From positions 1 to 49,206 of the forward strand of contig CBDFAX010000014.1 of assembly GCA_965245735.1 (NCBI GenBank): a DNA stretch of 49,206 nucleotides, read 5' to 3'. The stretch comes from Abiotrophia sp965245735 (GTDB lineage: Bacteria; Bacillota; Bacilli; Lactobacillales; Aerococcaceae). A program made the position numbers and the translations under genes. The notes below the pieces were generated by a model. That model did not search any database. It was given only the letters and a program-made list of their open reading frames with translations, and was not told where the DNA came from. Positions 33,545 to 41,527 of this stretch are shown here, one piece after another (position 1 is the stretch's first letter; every line of letters begins with the position of its first letter).

Positions 33545-33577
33545 AAAAATTGCGCCCTAGTCAGCCTAAGGCGCAAA
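33545..33577 (-). terminator. Terminator of prsA
   Basis: TTGCGCC and GGCGCAA arms around 33551-33575; the minus strand continues with TTTTTC. It sits between the prsA stop and the Gx gene. Confidence 0.8.
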
Positions 33578-33593
33578 AGTCAATTAAAGCCAA

Positions 33594-34571
33594 TTAGTTG
33601 CTTGAAGACTCGCTTGAAGCATCTGGAGTGGTTGATGGCGCATCTTGGCTGCTTACGTCATCTGGTTTGTTAGCTAAGTCGACTAACTCTTTGACTGCAT
33701 CCTTCAAGTCAGCGTCATCGATTTGAACCTTAGCTGCTTCGATTAATTTACCAATAATCTTGTAAGAGAATTTTTGGTCTTTAAGCTTGCTGTCTAGGTA
33801 TTCTTTCTTCACATCGTCTTTGATGTCAGCAAATGGTTTCTTCTCCCCATTGTTGATGGTCTTGATGATGTGGTAACCGAACTTACTTTTAACTGGTGTC
33901 TTGGTGTATTCGCCATTAGCTTGACCCTTAACCCCATCTTCAAATTCCTTAACCATTTGACCTGAAGTGAAAGGTGATAAGAGACCCCCTTGTTGCGCAG
34001 ACCCGTCTTTAGAGTAGGTCTTTGCTAATTCGTCGAAGTTTTCGCCAGCATCTAATTTAGAGATGATGTCTTTTGCTTCTTCTTCAGTGTCAACCAAGAT
34101 GTGTTGAGCTTCCATCTTAGGTTGGTAAGTGTTGTTGTAGTAGTCTTCGATGGTTGCATCGGATTGGTCGATTTGCTTAGAAACCACTTCGTTGAAAAGG
34201 TTGCGGATGTAGATTTGGTTCTTGAAGTCTTCAACTGAACCTAATTTTTGGTAGGTTAAGAGTTCTTGGAACTTCTCTTCGCCACCCACTTTATCAATTT
34301 GCTTAGCGACTTCATCTTCGGCTTGCTTCTTGAGGTCAGCAGCGTTAGAGGCGTTCATTTCCAATACCTTTTGTAAGATCATAGAACGCAAGGTAACTAA
34401 ACCCGCGTCTTTTTTCATTTGGTTGTAGAGATCTTCCTTGGTAATAGTTTGGTCACCTACAGTGGCAATGTTGTCTTGCGCATAAGCAACAGTTGCTGTA
34501 TTGACAACAGCACCTGATAAAACCAATACTGAGGCAAAAGCCATCATGCGGTTAAGAGTTGTTTTTTTCAT
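33594..34571 (-). CDS. prsA: PrsA-like peptidyl-prolyl isomerase foldase, without lipobox
   Basis: Extracytoplasmic foldase helping exported proteins fold outside the membrane. A signal peptide (1-31, cleavage after VAYA) is followed by a SurA-like helical part and a parvulin domain beginning QHILVDTEEEAKDI (about 155-245) with GGLLSPFTSGQMVKEFEDGV and KSKFGYHIIK, then a Ser/Asp-rich tail. PrsA is normally a lipoprotein with an L-x-x-C lipobox; here the signal reads LSGAVVNTATVAYAQDN and the whole protein has no Cys, so it should be cut by signal peptidase I. GGGGA precedes the ATG. The hit-ytxH-prsA neighbourhood is usual in Lactobacillales. Confidence 0.93.
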   Translation of the reverse strand: MKKTTLNRMMAFASVLVLSGAVVNTATVAYAQDNIATVGDQTITKEDLYNQMKKDAGLVTLRSMILQKVLEMNASNAADLKKQAEDEVAKQIDKVGGEEKFQELLTYQKLGSVEDFKNQIYIRNLFNEVVSKQIDQSDATIEDYYNNTYQPKMEAQHILVDTEEEAKDIISKLDAGENFDELAKTYSKDGSAQQGGLLSPFTSGQMVKEFEDGVKGQANGEYTKTPVKSKFGYHIIKTINNGEKKPFADIKDDVKKEYLDSKLKDQKFSYKIIGKLIEAAKVQIDDADLKDAVKELVDLANKPDDVSSQDAPSTTPDASSESSSN

Positions 34572-34615
34572 TTAATCAATCCCCTATATAACTTTAAATT
34601 TTTGATTACTGTACT

Positions 34616-34624
34616 ACTATACCA
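34616..34624 (-). promoter_or_regulatory. prsA promoter (extended -10)
   Basis: Minus-strand TGG-TATAGT (34616-34624) with no good -35, 45 nt before the ATG. Confidence 0.5.
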
Positions 34625-34671
34625 CATTTGCTGTGAAATGAGTATGAAGAAGTCGAAAATCCATGAAAAGA

Positions 34672-35022
34672 TTATGAATTTTTCACATTTTCCTGGGCTT
34701 CTTCTAAATCCGAGTTGAGTTTTTCAACTTTTTCCTGGGTGCGACGGATGCGTGGCCCATTGGATTCCTGAAAACGACGTAAGAGCGTCTGTACTTCCCC
34801 TACCGTTGACTGTAAGAGCGGCAAGCCCTTGTCAGTTACCTCGTGCAAGGCCCGGCGAATACGGCAAGTATCTTGCCCCAATTGTTGGCTATCCTGACAG
34901 AAATCATTGACATAAGACTTAAGCTGACGGCGAGTGGTCGCCCCATCTTGTTTGACATTAAGTAGTGTCCAAGCCCCAGCCGCCAAAGCGCCTAAGACGA
35001 ACCCGCGTGTAAATTTACCCAT
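34672..35022 (-). CDS. YtxH-like small membrane-associated protein
   Basis: 116 residues with an N-terminal hydrophobic segment (GFVLGALAAGAWTLLNV) followed by a long charged, coiled-coil-like helix (QEKVEKLNSDLEEAQENVKN). This shape is that of YtxH-domain proteins; function unknown. Its ATG overlaps the hit stop as TAATG, with GGAGG inside the end of hit, so the two are coupled. Confidence 0.75.
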   Translation of the reverse strand: MGKFTRGFVLGALAAGAWTLLNVKQDGATTRRQLKSYVNDFCQDSQQLGQDTCRIRRALHEVTDKGLPLLQSTVGEVQTLLRRFQESNGPRIRRTQEKVEKLNSDLEEAQENVKNS

Positions 35023-35465
35023 TATGCTTCCTCCTCTTGTGCTAAGGCGCTGGCAATAGCAGCCGCCCGAGCGCTAAATTCTTCTGATGTGTAAGACTTG
35101 CTGTTGTCGGCGAAGGACCAACCAAAGCCATCGCTGTCCCCTTGATAGCGAGGAATTAAGTGAATATGGGAGTGGAAAACCGTCTGGCCGGCCGCCTGAC
35201 CATTGTTATTAAGGATATTAAGCCCCAACATATCAGGAAAGGCACGGCGGACTGCCCGGCTAATCTTAGGTAACTTGGTCATGACCTTAGCCGCCAAGTC
35301 CTCATCATATTCAAAAATATTAGCCACATGGGTCTTAGGAATCACCAGGGTATGGCCCGGTGTCACCTGGGTAATATCTAAAAAGGCGTAGACATCCTCA
35401 TCTTCATAGACCTTGGCACTGGGAATCTGGCCTTCAATTATCTTGCAAAAAATACAATCTGTCAT
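35022..35465 (-). CDS. HIT family nucleotide-binding hydrolase
   Basis: 147 residues. HSHIHLIPR (His98, 100, 102) is the histidine triad; CIFC (4-7) with His46 and a triad His can bind zinc as in Hint proteins. Likely a purine-nucleoside phosphoramidase of the Hint branch; the natural substrate is unknown. GAGGAGG precedes the ATG. First gene of a hit-ytxH pair ahead of prsA. Confidence 0.93.
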   Translation of the reverse strand: MTDCIFCKIIEGQIPSAKVYEDEDVYAFLDITQVTPGHTLVIPKTHVANIFEYDEDLAAKVMTKLPKISRAVRRAFPDMLGLNILNNNGQAAGQTVFHSHIHLIPRYQGDSDGFGWSFADNSKSYTSEEFSARAAAIASALAQEEEA

Positions 35466-35495
35466 GGCAGTCGCCTCCTCACATTCTATGATGCT

Positions 35496-35504
35496 AGTCT
35501 ACCA
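35496..35504 (-). promoter_or_regulatory. Possible promoter of hit-ytxH
   Basis: Minus-strand TGG-TAGACT extended -10, about 30 nt before the hit ATG; -35 not convincing. Confidence 0.35.
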
Positions 35505-35566
35505 TAAATGTGGGTGAAAGTGTATGGAAAAGGATTGAGAGAGATTTTCCTCTAGTGAGGGAGCTA

Positions 35567-35610
35567 CAAAAAAAGAACTCCGCCAACCATTATGAGTAGC
35601 GGAGTTTTTT
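35567..35610 (-). terminator. Terminator of the tRNA-Arg transcript
   Basis: AACTCCGC (35576-35583) and GCGGAGTT (35599-35606); T runs follow on both strands, so it may be bidirectional. Confidence 0.85.
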
Positions 35611-35717
35611 GTGCAAAAAGTGTGTACAGAATTTTGTTCACTTCTAATCACCTATCAACCAGAACGTTGATTTCTTAACGATTTAAATGACCTAAAATCA
35701 CCTAAAGACATGTGAAA

Positions 35718-35789
35718 CATCGCCGGAGGGAATCGAACCCCCATTACAAGAACCGGAATCTTGTGTGATATCCTTTACACTACGGCGAC
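35718..35789 (-). tRNA. tRNA-Arg (anticodon CCG)
   Basis: A full cloverleaf can be drawn. The acceptor stem GTCGCCG pairs with CGGCGAT (one terminal G-T); anticodon stem CAAGA/TCTTG encloses loop TTCCGGT, giving anticodon CCG (codon CGG); T arm GGGGG-TTCGATT-CCCTC. The discriminator base is G and no CCA is encoded. Confidence 0.95.
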
Positions 35790-35800
35790 AGTACTTGATT

Positions 35801-35829
35801 ATCTTACCACAGAAGGTGGTTTTTGGCAA
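35801..35829 (-). promoter_or_regulatory. Promoter of tRNA-Arg
   Basis: Minus-strand TTGCCA (35824-35829), 17 bp, TGG-TAAGAT (extended -10, 35801-35806), 11 nt before the mature 5' end. Confidence 0.7.
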
Positions 35830-35855
35830 GGTCTTTCCCTGGAATTTTGGCATAA

Positions 35856-35890
35856 GAAGAGCCCGGACGAGGCTTGGCCCCATCCGGACT
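35856..35890 (-). terminator. Hairpin after the downstream Ser-rich secreted protein gene
   Basis: AGTCCGGA pairs with TCCGGGCT over 8 bp (one G-T) just after the stop; the T-tract is weak (CTCTTCTT). Confidence 0.5.
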
Positions 35891-35898
35891 GAATCATC

Positions 35899-36552
35899 TT
35901 ATTCCTTAGTTGTGCTGAAGAAAACAGGGTCGCTAAGGTTGAAGGAAACCCTATAATCACTGTCTTTTGGGACCATGATCGCGATATAGCCTTCATGTTC
36001 AACACCAGGAAAGAGACTATATTCTAAAAACATGCGCTCTTTTGGAATGCTTGGAAAGACCTCTTGCTTAATTTGCTTACCCTTAAGATCAAAAACTCTT
36101 GGAAACATTTCGATAGTGTCTAAAGGATAATCTTCGTCGCCTTTTTCATAGACTAACTTGACCTTAATTAGATGATATTCATACTTACTATCCAACTTGT
36201 CAATGTCAGCTTGATTTGAATCCTCAAATTCTAGTAATTTATCTTGTGCTTCTTTGCCCTTAAGAACTTCTAGAACTGTAAGTTTAACGGTGATTGTCTC
36301 CCTTTGGTCACCAAAAAATTCCTTGTAAGTCATTGCCTTTTCTTGTCCTAGAGGAACAGGGCTGTCAAGCTTGCCCCACTTGTCTTTATCAGCTTCTGAA
36401 TGAGCTTCCTTCTTGCTGGAAGATTCTGTTGAGCTAGAGGAAGCAGCTTCGCTAGAAGAACTTGAAGAGCTTTCAGCTGCCACCGAGAATGTTGGGGCTA
36501 CAGCACCTACTAGACTTAGGACTAAAACTGCTGATAGGAGTCGTTTTTTCAT
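35899..36552 (-). CDS. Secreted Ser-rich protein of unknown function, paralogue 1
   Basis: 217 residues. Signal peptide MKKRLLSAVLVLSLVGAV... with cleavage probably after SVAA, then a Ser-rich linker (about 27-48) and a globular domain from about 60 beginning SPVPLGQEKAMTYKEFF and ending NLSDPVFFSTTKE. The pattern of LGQ, TVLEVLKGK, YHLIKVKLVYEKGD, FPGVEHEGYIAIMVPK is like the beta-sandwich DUF4352/TRF2-type domains of exported proteins; that assignment is inferred. The signal plus Ser-rich linker looks like a lipoprotein's, but there is no Cys anywhere. Own promoter (36584-36612), GGTGG ribosome-binding site, own hairpin. A near-twin lies immediately upstream. Confidence 0.82.
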   Translation of the reverse strand: MKKRLLSAVLVLSLVGAVAPTFSVAAESSSSSSSEAASSSSTESSSKKEAHSEADKDKWGKLDSPVPLGQEKAMTYKEFFGDQRETITVKLTVLEVLKGKEAQDKLLEFEDSNQADIDKLDSKYEYHLIKVKLVYEKGDEDYPLDTIEMFPRVFDLKGKQIKQEVFPSIPKERMFLEYSLFPGVEHEGYIAIMVPKDSDYRVSFNLSDPVFFSTTKE

Positions 36553-36583
36553 TCCATAACCACCTTTACATCTTAATAAATAG

Positions 36584-36612
36584 ATTATAGTTTATTGCCA
36601 ATTGCCTGACAA
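36584..36612 (-). promoter_or_regulatory. Promoter of secreted paralogue 1
   Basis: Minus-strand TTGTCA (36607-36612), 17 bp, TATAAT (36584-36589), about 32 nt before the start codon. Confidence 0.8.
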
Positions 36613-36631
36613 TAAAGCCTTGACTGTCAAT

Positions 36632-36670
36632 CATAAAGCCCGGCTCAGGCTCTTGCCCCTAGCCGGACTT
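36632..36670 (-). terminator. Hairpin after the upstream Ser-rich secreted protein gene
   Basis: AAGTCCGGCT pairs with AGCCGGGCTT over 10 bp (one G-T), followed by TTATG. The stem resembles the one at 35856-35890, as if copied with the gene. Confidence 0.6.
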
Positions 36671-36678
36671 GTATGCAT

Positions 36679-37338
36679 CTATTCCTTAGTTGTGCTGAAG
36701 AAAACAGGCTTGCCTAAGTCATAGGAAATTGAATAGTCGCCACCTTTAGGAACAGCTACTACCACATACCCTTCATGGTCACTACCTGGATAGAGTTCAA
36801 TATCGGAGAACTTCTTCTCGTTTGGCACATCCGCATAGAAATCCACCTTAACTTCCTTACCTTTGGCATCAAATACTTTTGGTCGGTAAGGCGTTTTTAA
36901 AGGCTCATCTTCGTCGCCCTTTTCATAAACAAATTTGAGTTTAATCAAGTTTAACTCATAATTACTATCCAACTTTTTGATAGCTTCTTTGTTGTAACTT
37001 TCAAACTCTATTAGTTTAGCTTCAGCTTCTTTGCCCTTGAGAACTTCTAAGACAGAAAGCTTAGCCTTTACATCAGCCTTTTTACCTCCAATATAGTCTT
37101 TATATTGAACTTCCTTTTCTTGGCCTAAAGGAACTGGTGTGCTGCGCTTACCCCAGTTAGCCTTGTCTGCTTCTGAATGAGATTTTTTCTTGCTTGAAGT
37201 TTCTTCTGAGCTAGAGGAAGCAGCCTCGCTAGAAGCGCTGGAGGAACTTGATGAACTTTCTGCTGTTACCAAGACGGTTGGAGCTAGGGCGCCAACTAAG
37301 CTTAAGGCAACAGCTGCAGATAGGAGAACTTTTTTCAT
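36679..37338 (-). CDS. Secreted Ser-rich protein of unknown function, paralogue 2
   Basis: 219 residues, clearly duplicated with the gene at 35899. Shared features: an MKK-type signal with LSLVGA, a Ser/Glu/Ala linker, KKxHSEADKxxWGK, VPLGQEK, LEVLKGKEA, YEKGDED, PG-x-HEGYxxxxVPK and an identical DPVFFSTTKE C-terminus. The middle is more diverged (VKVDFYADVPNEKKFSDIELYPG). The signal reads ALSLVGALAPTVLVTAESSS, with no Cys in the protein. GGTGGT precedes the ATG. A beta-sandwich DUF4352-like fold is inferred; function unknown. Confidence 0.82.
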   Translation of the reverse strand: MKKVLLSAAVALSLVGALAPTVLVTAESSSSSSSASSEAASSSSEETSSKKKSHSEADKANWGKRSTPVPLGQEKEVQYKDYIGGKKADVKAKLSVLEVLKGKEAEAKLIEFESYNKEAIKKLDSNYELNLIKLKFVYEKGDEDEPLKTPYRPKVFDAKGKEVKVDFYADVPNEKKFSDIELYPGSDHEGYVVVAVPKGGDYSISYDLGKPVFFSTTKE

Positions 37339-37369
37339 TCAATGACCACCTTTACATGTTGATAATTTA

Positions 37370-37398
37370 ATTATATCTTATTGAGAATCATAATACAA
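37370..37398 (-). promoter_or_regulatory. Promoter of secreted paralogue 2
   Basis: Minus-strand TTGTAT (37393-37398), 17 bp, TATAAT (37370-37375), about 32 nt before the ATG: the same geometry as paralogue 1. Confidence 0.78.
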
Positions 37399-37412
37399 GA
37401 TGAGATTCATAG

Positions 37413-37445
37413 AAAAGGCTAGGAACCTGGTCCTAGCCTTGTTTT
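37413..37445 (-). terminator. Terminator of the ula operon
   Basis: AAGGCTAGGA and TCCTAGCCTT form a perfect 10-bp stem around a 6-nt loop, with TTTTCT following on the minus strand. Confidence 0.88.
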
Positions 37446-37447
37446 GC

Positions 37448-38161
37448 TTATTTTTGTCCGTAGTAGGCATTGGCCCCGTGTTTACGGAAATAATGTTTGT
37501 CCAGCACATATTGTGGTAAAGGCTGAATGTCTGGGTTAATGGCTTCTGTTTCCAGGGCCATATGGCAAACTTCATCCAATACCAAGCTGTTCTCGATGGC
37601 CTTTTGAATACTTGGCCCCCAAGTGAAAGGTCCATGGCCTTGAACCAAGACGCCTGGTACTGCCAATGGATCCAAGTTGCGTTCCTTGAAGGTGTCCGCG
37701 ATGACCACCCCAGTATTGACTTCGTAGGCTTCCGCCACTTCTGTCTCAGTCAAATGCCGGGTTAATGGCACTGGCCCATAGAAGGTATCCGCATGTGTCG
37801 TCCCGTAGCAAGGCAAATCACGCCCTGCTTGAGCCCAACAAACCGCATACTTGCTGTGAGTGTGGACCACGGCATTGACGCCAGGAAAGGCCTTATAGAG
37901 CACCACATGGGTTGGCAGGTCAGAGGATGGGCGATAGCCATCAGCCTCCAGTGGCTTACCGTCTAAGTCGGTCACCACCATTTGGTCAGCTGTCATCTGC
38001 TTGTAGTCCACACCACTCGGCTTGATGACAATGACGCCTAATTCGCGGTTAACTTCAGAGGCATTACCCCAAGTTAATTGAACCAAGCCCCATTCAGGTA
38101 ATTGCAAGTTGGCATTGAAGACGCGTTCTTTCATTTTGGCAATGATTTCTTCACGATTCAT
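37448..38161 (-). CDS. ulaF: L-ribulose-5-phosphate 4-epimerase UlaF (EC 5.1.3.4)
   Basis: Converts L-ribulose 5-phosphate to D-xylulose 5-phosphate, the last step of ascorbate catabolism before the pentose phosphate pathway. Class II aldolase fold; VVHTHSKYAVCWAQAGRDLPCYGTTHAD holds the metal-binding His pair, and GVVIADTF and GVLVQGHGPFTWG are further signatures. 237 residues. The ATG overlaps the ulaE stop as TAATG. An araD could look the same; the operon settles it as UlaF. Confidence 0.95.
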   Translation of the reverse strand: MNREEIIAKMKERVFNANLQLPEWGLVQLTWGNASEVNRELGVIVIKPSGVDYKQMTADQMVVTDLDGKPLEADGYRPSSDLPTHVVLYKAFPGVNAVVHTHSKYAVCWAQAGRDLPCYGTTHADTFYGPVPLTRHLTETEVAEAYEVNTGVVIADTFKERNLDPLAVPGVLVQGHGPFTWGPSIQKAIENSLVLDEVCHMALETEAINPDIQPLPQYVLDKHYFRKHGANAYYGQK

Positions 38162-39012
38162 TAGTATCCTGCCTCCTCAAAGATTGGTTTTAGGAAGGCT
38201 TGTGCTTCCTTGATACGTTCGGCTGGCTGGTCGTCGGTCTCACTCCACATTTCGAAGAGGAAGGTCCCTTCATAACCTAAGCGCTTAAGGGTCTTAAGGC
38301 AGCCTAAGAAGTCGACATCACCCTCACCCCATGGCACACACTTGAATTGGCCTGGGAAGTCTGGCGTCACATTCTTGGTGTCCTTGACATGGACAGCCAC
38401 AATGTGGTCAATTCCCTTCTCTAGTTCGTAACCTGGATTGTTTTCTGGCCAAGCAGACAAGTTACCCAAGTCAGGATAGGCTTGCAGCCATGGCGACTTG
38501 ATTTGTTGCTTGATTTCCATGAATTTAGACAGGGAGTTAATGAAGGGATCATCCATAATCTCGATGGACAGCATGACTTGTTTAGCAGCCGCCATTTTAA
38601 CCGCCTTGTCCAGGTTCTGAATAAAGAGCTCGCGCGACAGCACGGTCTTATCTTCATAGTAGACATCATAGCCGGCCAATTGGATGTTACGGACGCCTAA
38701 CTTAACCGCTAAGTCCACACATTCCTGCATCATTTCCAAGGCCTTTTGGCGCTTAGCAGGATCAGCCGACCCAAATGGATAGCGGCGATGACCGGATAAG
38801 CAGATGGAATAAATGCGAACACCTGTTGAGCCTTGGGCTTGGTTGACGGCTTCAATCTCTTGATCGGTCCATTGCAGGCGGGCCAGGCGCTCATCGGTCT
38901 CGTCAATGGACATTTCAACGAAGTCGAAGCCCAAGGAGGCCGCCAACTCTAGCCGCTCCTGCCAGGAAATGCCCTTAGGCAGGGCCTTCTCATAAATACC
39001 AAATGTTGTCAT
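38161..39012 (-). CDS. ulaE: L-xylulose-5-phosphate 3-epimerase UlaE (EC 5.1.3.22)
   Basis: 283 residues, TIM barrel of the xylose-isomerase-like family. YEKALPKGISWQERLELAASLGFDFVEMSIDE at the start, the metal ligand regions SIEIMDD and HVKDTKN, and PWGEGDVDF near the C-terminus match UlaE/SgbU. Turns L-xylulose 5-phosphate into L-ribulose 5-phosphate. It sits 3 bp after ulaD and is overlapped by ulaF. Confidence 0.95.
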   Translation of the reverse strand: MTTFGIYEKALPKGISWQERLELAASLGFDFVEMSIDETDERLARLQWTDQEIEAVNQAQGSTGVRIYSICLSGHRRYPFGSADPAKRQKALEMMQECVDLAVKLGVRNIQLAGYDVYYEDKTVLSRELFIQNLDKAVKMAAAKQVMLSIEIMDDPFINSLSKFMEIKQQIKSPWLQAYPDLGNLSAWPENNPGYELEKGIDHIVAVHVKDTKNVTPDFPGQFKCVPWGEGDVDFLGCLKTLKRLGYEGTFLFEMWSETDDQPAERIKEAQAFLKPIFEEAGY

Positions 39013-39015
39013 AGC

Positions 39016-39654
39016 CTAACCCCAGATCTCGCGGATCTTGTCCTTGAACTCGCGGGCTGCAGCAGCAGGGTTTGCTGCTTCCGTAATGCCACGACCGGCA
39101 ATGAAGGTGTAGACATCGACACCACGGAAGAGTTCCAAGGTGTCCACGTTGAGCCCACCCGTTACAGAGACACGGAAACCCATTTCGATTAATTTCTTAA
39201 CCTTGTTCAGGTCGCGCTCACCCCAGGTTTCACCTGCTAGGAGGGCGTCACGACTTTGGTGGTAGATGGCTTGGCTGATACCAGCGTCTAACCATTGTTG
39301 AGCCTGCTCATAAGTCCAGTCACCGTAAAGTTCGACTTGGATTTCCTTCACTTCTTTGGCTGCGGCCTTCATGGTTGGAATGGTGGCGCTACAGATACAG
39401 GTCATCCAGTCAGCTCCGTATTTGGCCACGTTCTTAGCCACAGTCCCACCCGCATCGGCACACTTGGTGTCCGCCACGATGATTTTTTCTGGGAAGATCT
39501 TACGCAGGGTTTGAACCACTTCGCCCCCTACTTCCAGTAAGAGCACGGTCCCTGCTTCGATAATGTCAACTTCATGGCCAACTGATACGGCAGCCGCTAC
39601 GGCATCCGGACGATTAGAATGGTCTAAGGCAACTTGTAAATTAGGAATTCCCAT
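39016..39654 (-). CDS. ulaD: 3-keto-L-gulonate-6-phosphate decarboxylase UlaD (EC 4.1.1.85)
   Basis: 212 residues of the OMP decarboxylase suprafamily. Asp11, Glu33, Asp62 and Lys64 (ADTKCADAGG) fall at the numbering of the E. coli active site. Removes CO2 from 3-keto-L-gulonate 6-phosphate to give L-xylulose 5-phosphate. Starts 11 bp after ulaB, with an AGGAGG site. Confidence 0.96.
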   Translation of the reverse strand: MGIPNLQVALDHSNRPDAVAAAVSVGHEVDIIEAGTVLLLEVGGEVVQTLRKIFPEKIIVADTKCADAGGTVAKNVAKYGADWMTCICSATIPTMKAAAKEVKEIQVELYGDWTYEQAQQWLDAGISQAIYHQSRDALLAGETWGERDLNKVKKLIEMGFRVSVTGGLNVDTLELFRGVDVYTFIAGRGITEAANPAAAAREFKDKIREIWG

Positions 39655-39665
39655 GCTTAACCTCC

Positions 39666-39953
39666 TTAGGCACCAATGCCGTTTTCAGCTAATTTCTCAG
39701 TGATTTCTTTTTCAGATAAGAGGTTTTGTAAGCCAATGACTTTAGTGTTTGGTAAGTCTAAGCCATCGAAGACATCGATTAAGGCTTTGGAGCAGATCAC
39801 CACATCATAGCCCTTAGCCAAGGATTTTGCTTCGGCGATTGCACAGTGGTGGATTTCCAGAGGCACTCCGATTTTGCGGAAGACATTGGTAATCTTCATC
39901 TTAATAATTTGGCTTGAACCCATCCCTGAACCACATGCTGCTAATACTTTCAT
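39666..39953 (-). CDS. ulaB: Ascorbate PTS component IIB
   Basis: 95 residues. MKVLAACGSGMGSSQIIKMK carries the phosphorylated Cys7 in the P-loop typical of lactose-type IIB proteins. ATG 39953 has GGAGC 8 nt upstream; an in-frame extension to 40022 would translate a hairpin region and is rejected. It passes phosphate from UlaC to the ascorbate bound by UlaA. Confidence 0.95.
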   Translation of the reverse strand: MKVLAACGSGMGSSQIIKMKITNVFRKIGVPLEIHHCAIAEAKSLAKGYDVVICSKALIDVFDGLDLPNTKVIGLQNLLSEKEITEKLAENGIGA

Positions 39954-39985
39954 TTTACTCGCTCCTTTTTCATTCTTAAATTGGT

Positions 39986-40035
39986 ATGGCTTGACCGGTG
40001 TAAGCGCAGTCAAGCCATCCACGTTTTTTATTATA
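39986..40035 (-). promoter_or_regulatory. Stem-loop and possible internal promoter between ulaA and ulaB
   Basis: ATGGCTTGAC (39986-39995) and GTCAAGCCAT (40009-40018) form a perfect 10-bp stem in the operon mRNA. No T-tract follows on the minus strand, so it is not an ordinary terminator there. A TATAAT (40030-40035) upstream of it, with a weak -35, could be an internal promoter. Confidence 0.45.
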
Positions 40036-40041
40036 CTACGA

Positions 40042-41526
40042 TTAAGCTTCTTTTGCTTCTAAATAGGCTTCGTAATCTTCTGCAATAGTGAAGTAGTGTT
40101 CCTTGTTCTTGAGGTATTGCAATTGAGGAATTGCCAAGAGGATCACTAATACGACAGCCAAACCTACATAGTGTAAGTTTTGCATTAAGAAACCGAACCC
40201 AACCCAGACAGTGTCCCAGTCGAAGTTACCGTGCCAACCGCCGTATTTAGCTAAGCCGAAGGCACCTGCTGCCAAGGCACCACCTAATACTTGGATGACC
40301 CCTGACGCGAAGGTTAAGATAGAAGCTGCACGCAAGCCACCCTTGTGGTTAGCATAGACAGCGAAGGTCGCGTTGTCGAAGAAGACAGGCACGAACCCAG
40401 TGATGATGAAGACAGGGCTCTTGAAGACAATCAAACCGATGATAGCCACTAATTGACCTAATACCCCGAAGAGGAAGCCGACAGTCACAGCGTTTGGTGA
40501 ACCAAAGCCGTAGACAGCCGCACAGTCAACCGCTGGCATAGAACCTGGCAAGAGTTTGTTAGAGATCCCTTGGAAGGCTTCAGACAATTCAGCCACGAAC
40601 ATGCGCACCCCAAGTTGTAAGACTTGGATGTAAACGGTGAAGGTCAAGGCAACCTTCATGATGTAGAAGAAGAAGTCGTCTGTTTCCTTGAGAGTCGTCA
40701 TCTTGAGCTTGAGAATTTCTTGCCCATTGACGCTGACTAAGTAGTCTTTACCTAAGATTAAGAGAATGGCACCGAAGAAGACAATCATCAAGATAGAAGT
40801 TGCTACGATGGATTCCTTGAAGATAGACAAGAAACCAGGCAATTCCAAATCTTCGATCTTACGGTCGTTCTTACCAGAGAGTTTTGGTGCTAACTTGTCA
40901 GTTAACCAAATACCAAACATTTGTTGGTGACCGATAGCGAAGCCGCCACCTTCAGTGAGTTCTTGAGTAGGTTCCACGGTAAGGTTAGAAGCCACTGCCC
41001 AGTAAACCCCAAGCACAATCCCTAAGACAAGCACGAATTGTAATTGGTTGACGTCATTGCCCAAAGCCAAGGCCAAGAGCCAGGTAGCTGTTGCAGATTG
41101 TTGGACCATGATGTGACCGGTAATGAAGACGGTACGCACCTTGGTAAAACGACGGAAAATAACTAAGGCTAAGTTAGCCAAGAAGGCCACTAAGAGCACT
41201 TGCACGGTCAAACCAGTGGCGTGACCTGCTTCTTTCAAGGCTGCTTCAGCCGCAGCTTGCCCGAAGTATGGGTCGATAACGGCTGCTTGTAATTGGAAAC
41301 GGTCAGCCAAAGCGACCAAGATTGGACGGAAGTTAGACACCAAACCGCCAGCTGCCACGTTCAAGATCATATAACCGACCACGGCTTTGATGAAACCAGC
41401 TAGGGCATCATACCATTTGCGGCCCAAGAGTAAATAACCAACTAAGACAATCAGCCCGACAAAGTATTCAGGCTTGGTAAAGATGTTGGCATAGAAAAAC
41501 TGCCAGAAACCGAATAAAAATTCCAT
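40042..41526 (-). CDS. ulaA: Ascorbate PTS permease IIC
   Basis: 494 residues with about 11 hydrophobic segments; UlaA/SgaT family. Conserved pieces include GYMILNVAAGGLVSNFRP near the start and GSMPAVDCAAVYGFGSPNAVTVGF in the middle. Imports L-ascorbate with phosphorylation to ascorbate 6-phosphate. The ATG at 41526 begins one base after the ulaC stop, with AGGTGA upstream; a GTG at 41535 is the alternative. Confidence 0.95.
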   Translation of the reverse strand: MEFLFGFWQFFYANIFTKPEYFVGLIVLVGYLLLGRKWYDALAGFIKAVVGYMILNVAAGGLVSNFRPILVALADRFQLQAAVIDPYFGQAAAEAALKEAGHATGLTVQVLLVAFLANLALVIFRRFTKVRTVFITGHIMVQQSATATWLLALALGNDVNQLQFVLVLGIVLGVYWAVASNLTVEPTQELTEGGGFAIGHQQMFGIWLTDKLAPKLSGKNDRKIEDLELPGFLSIFKESIVATSILMIVFFGAILLILGKDYLVSVNGQEILKLKMTTLKETDDFFFYIMKVALTFTVYIQVLQLGVRMFVAELSEAFQGISNKLLPGSMPAVDCAAVYGFGSPNAVTVGFLFGVLGQLVAIIGLIVFKSPVFIITGFVPVFFDNATFAVYANHKGGLRAASILTFASGVIQVLGGALAAGAFGLAKYGGWHGNFDWDTVWVGFGFLMQNLHYVGLAVVLVILLAIPQLQYLKNKEHYFTIAEDYEAYLEAKEA

Positions 41527-41527
41527 A

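Noticed and set aside
35718..35789. tRNA-Arg as an integration site of a mobile element
   Set aside because: No duplicated tRNA 3' end, integrase gene or change of composition is visible on either side.
39954..40022. Longer ulaB start
   Set aside because: IIB proteins start right before the KVLAACGSGMGSS loop, and the extension crosses the intergenic stem-loop.
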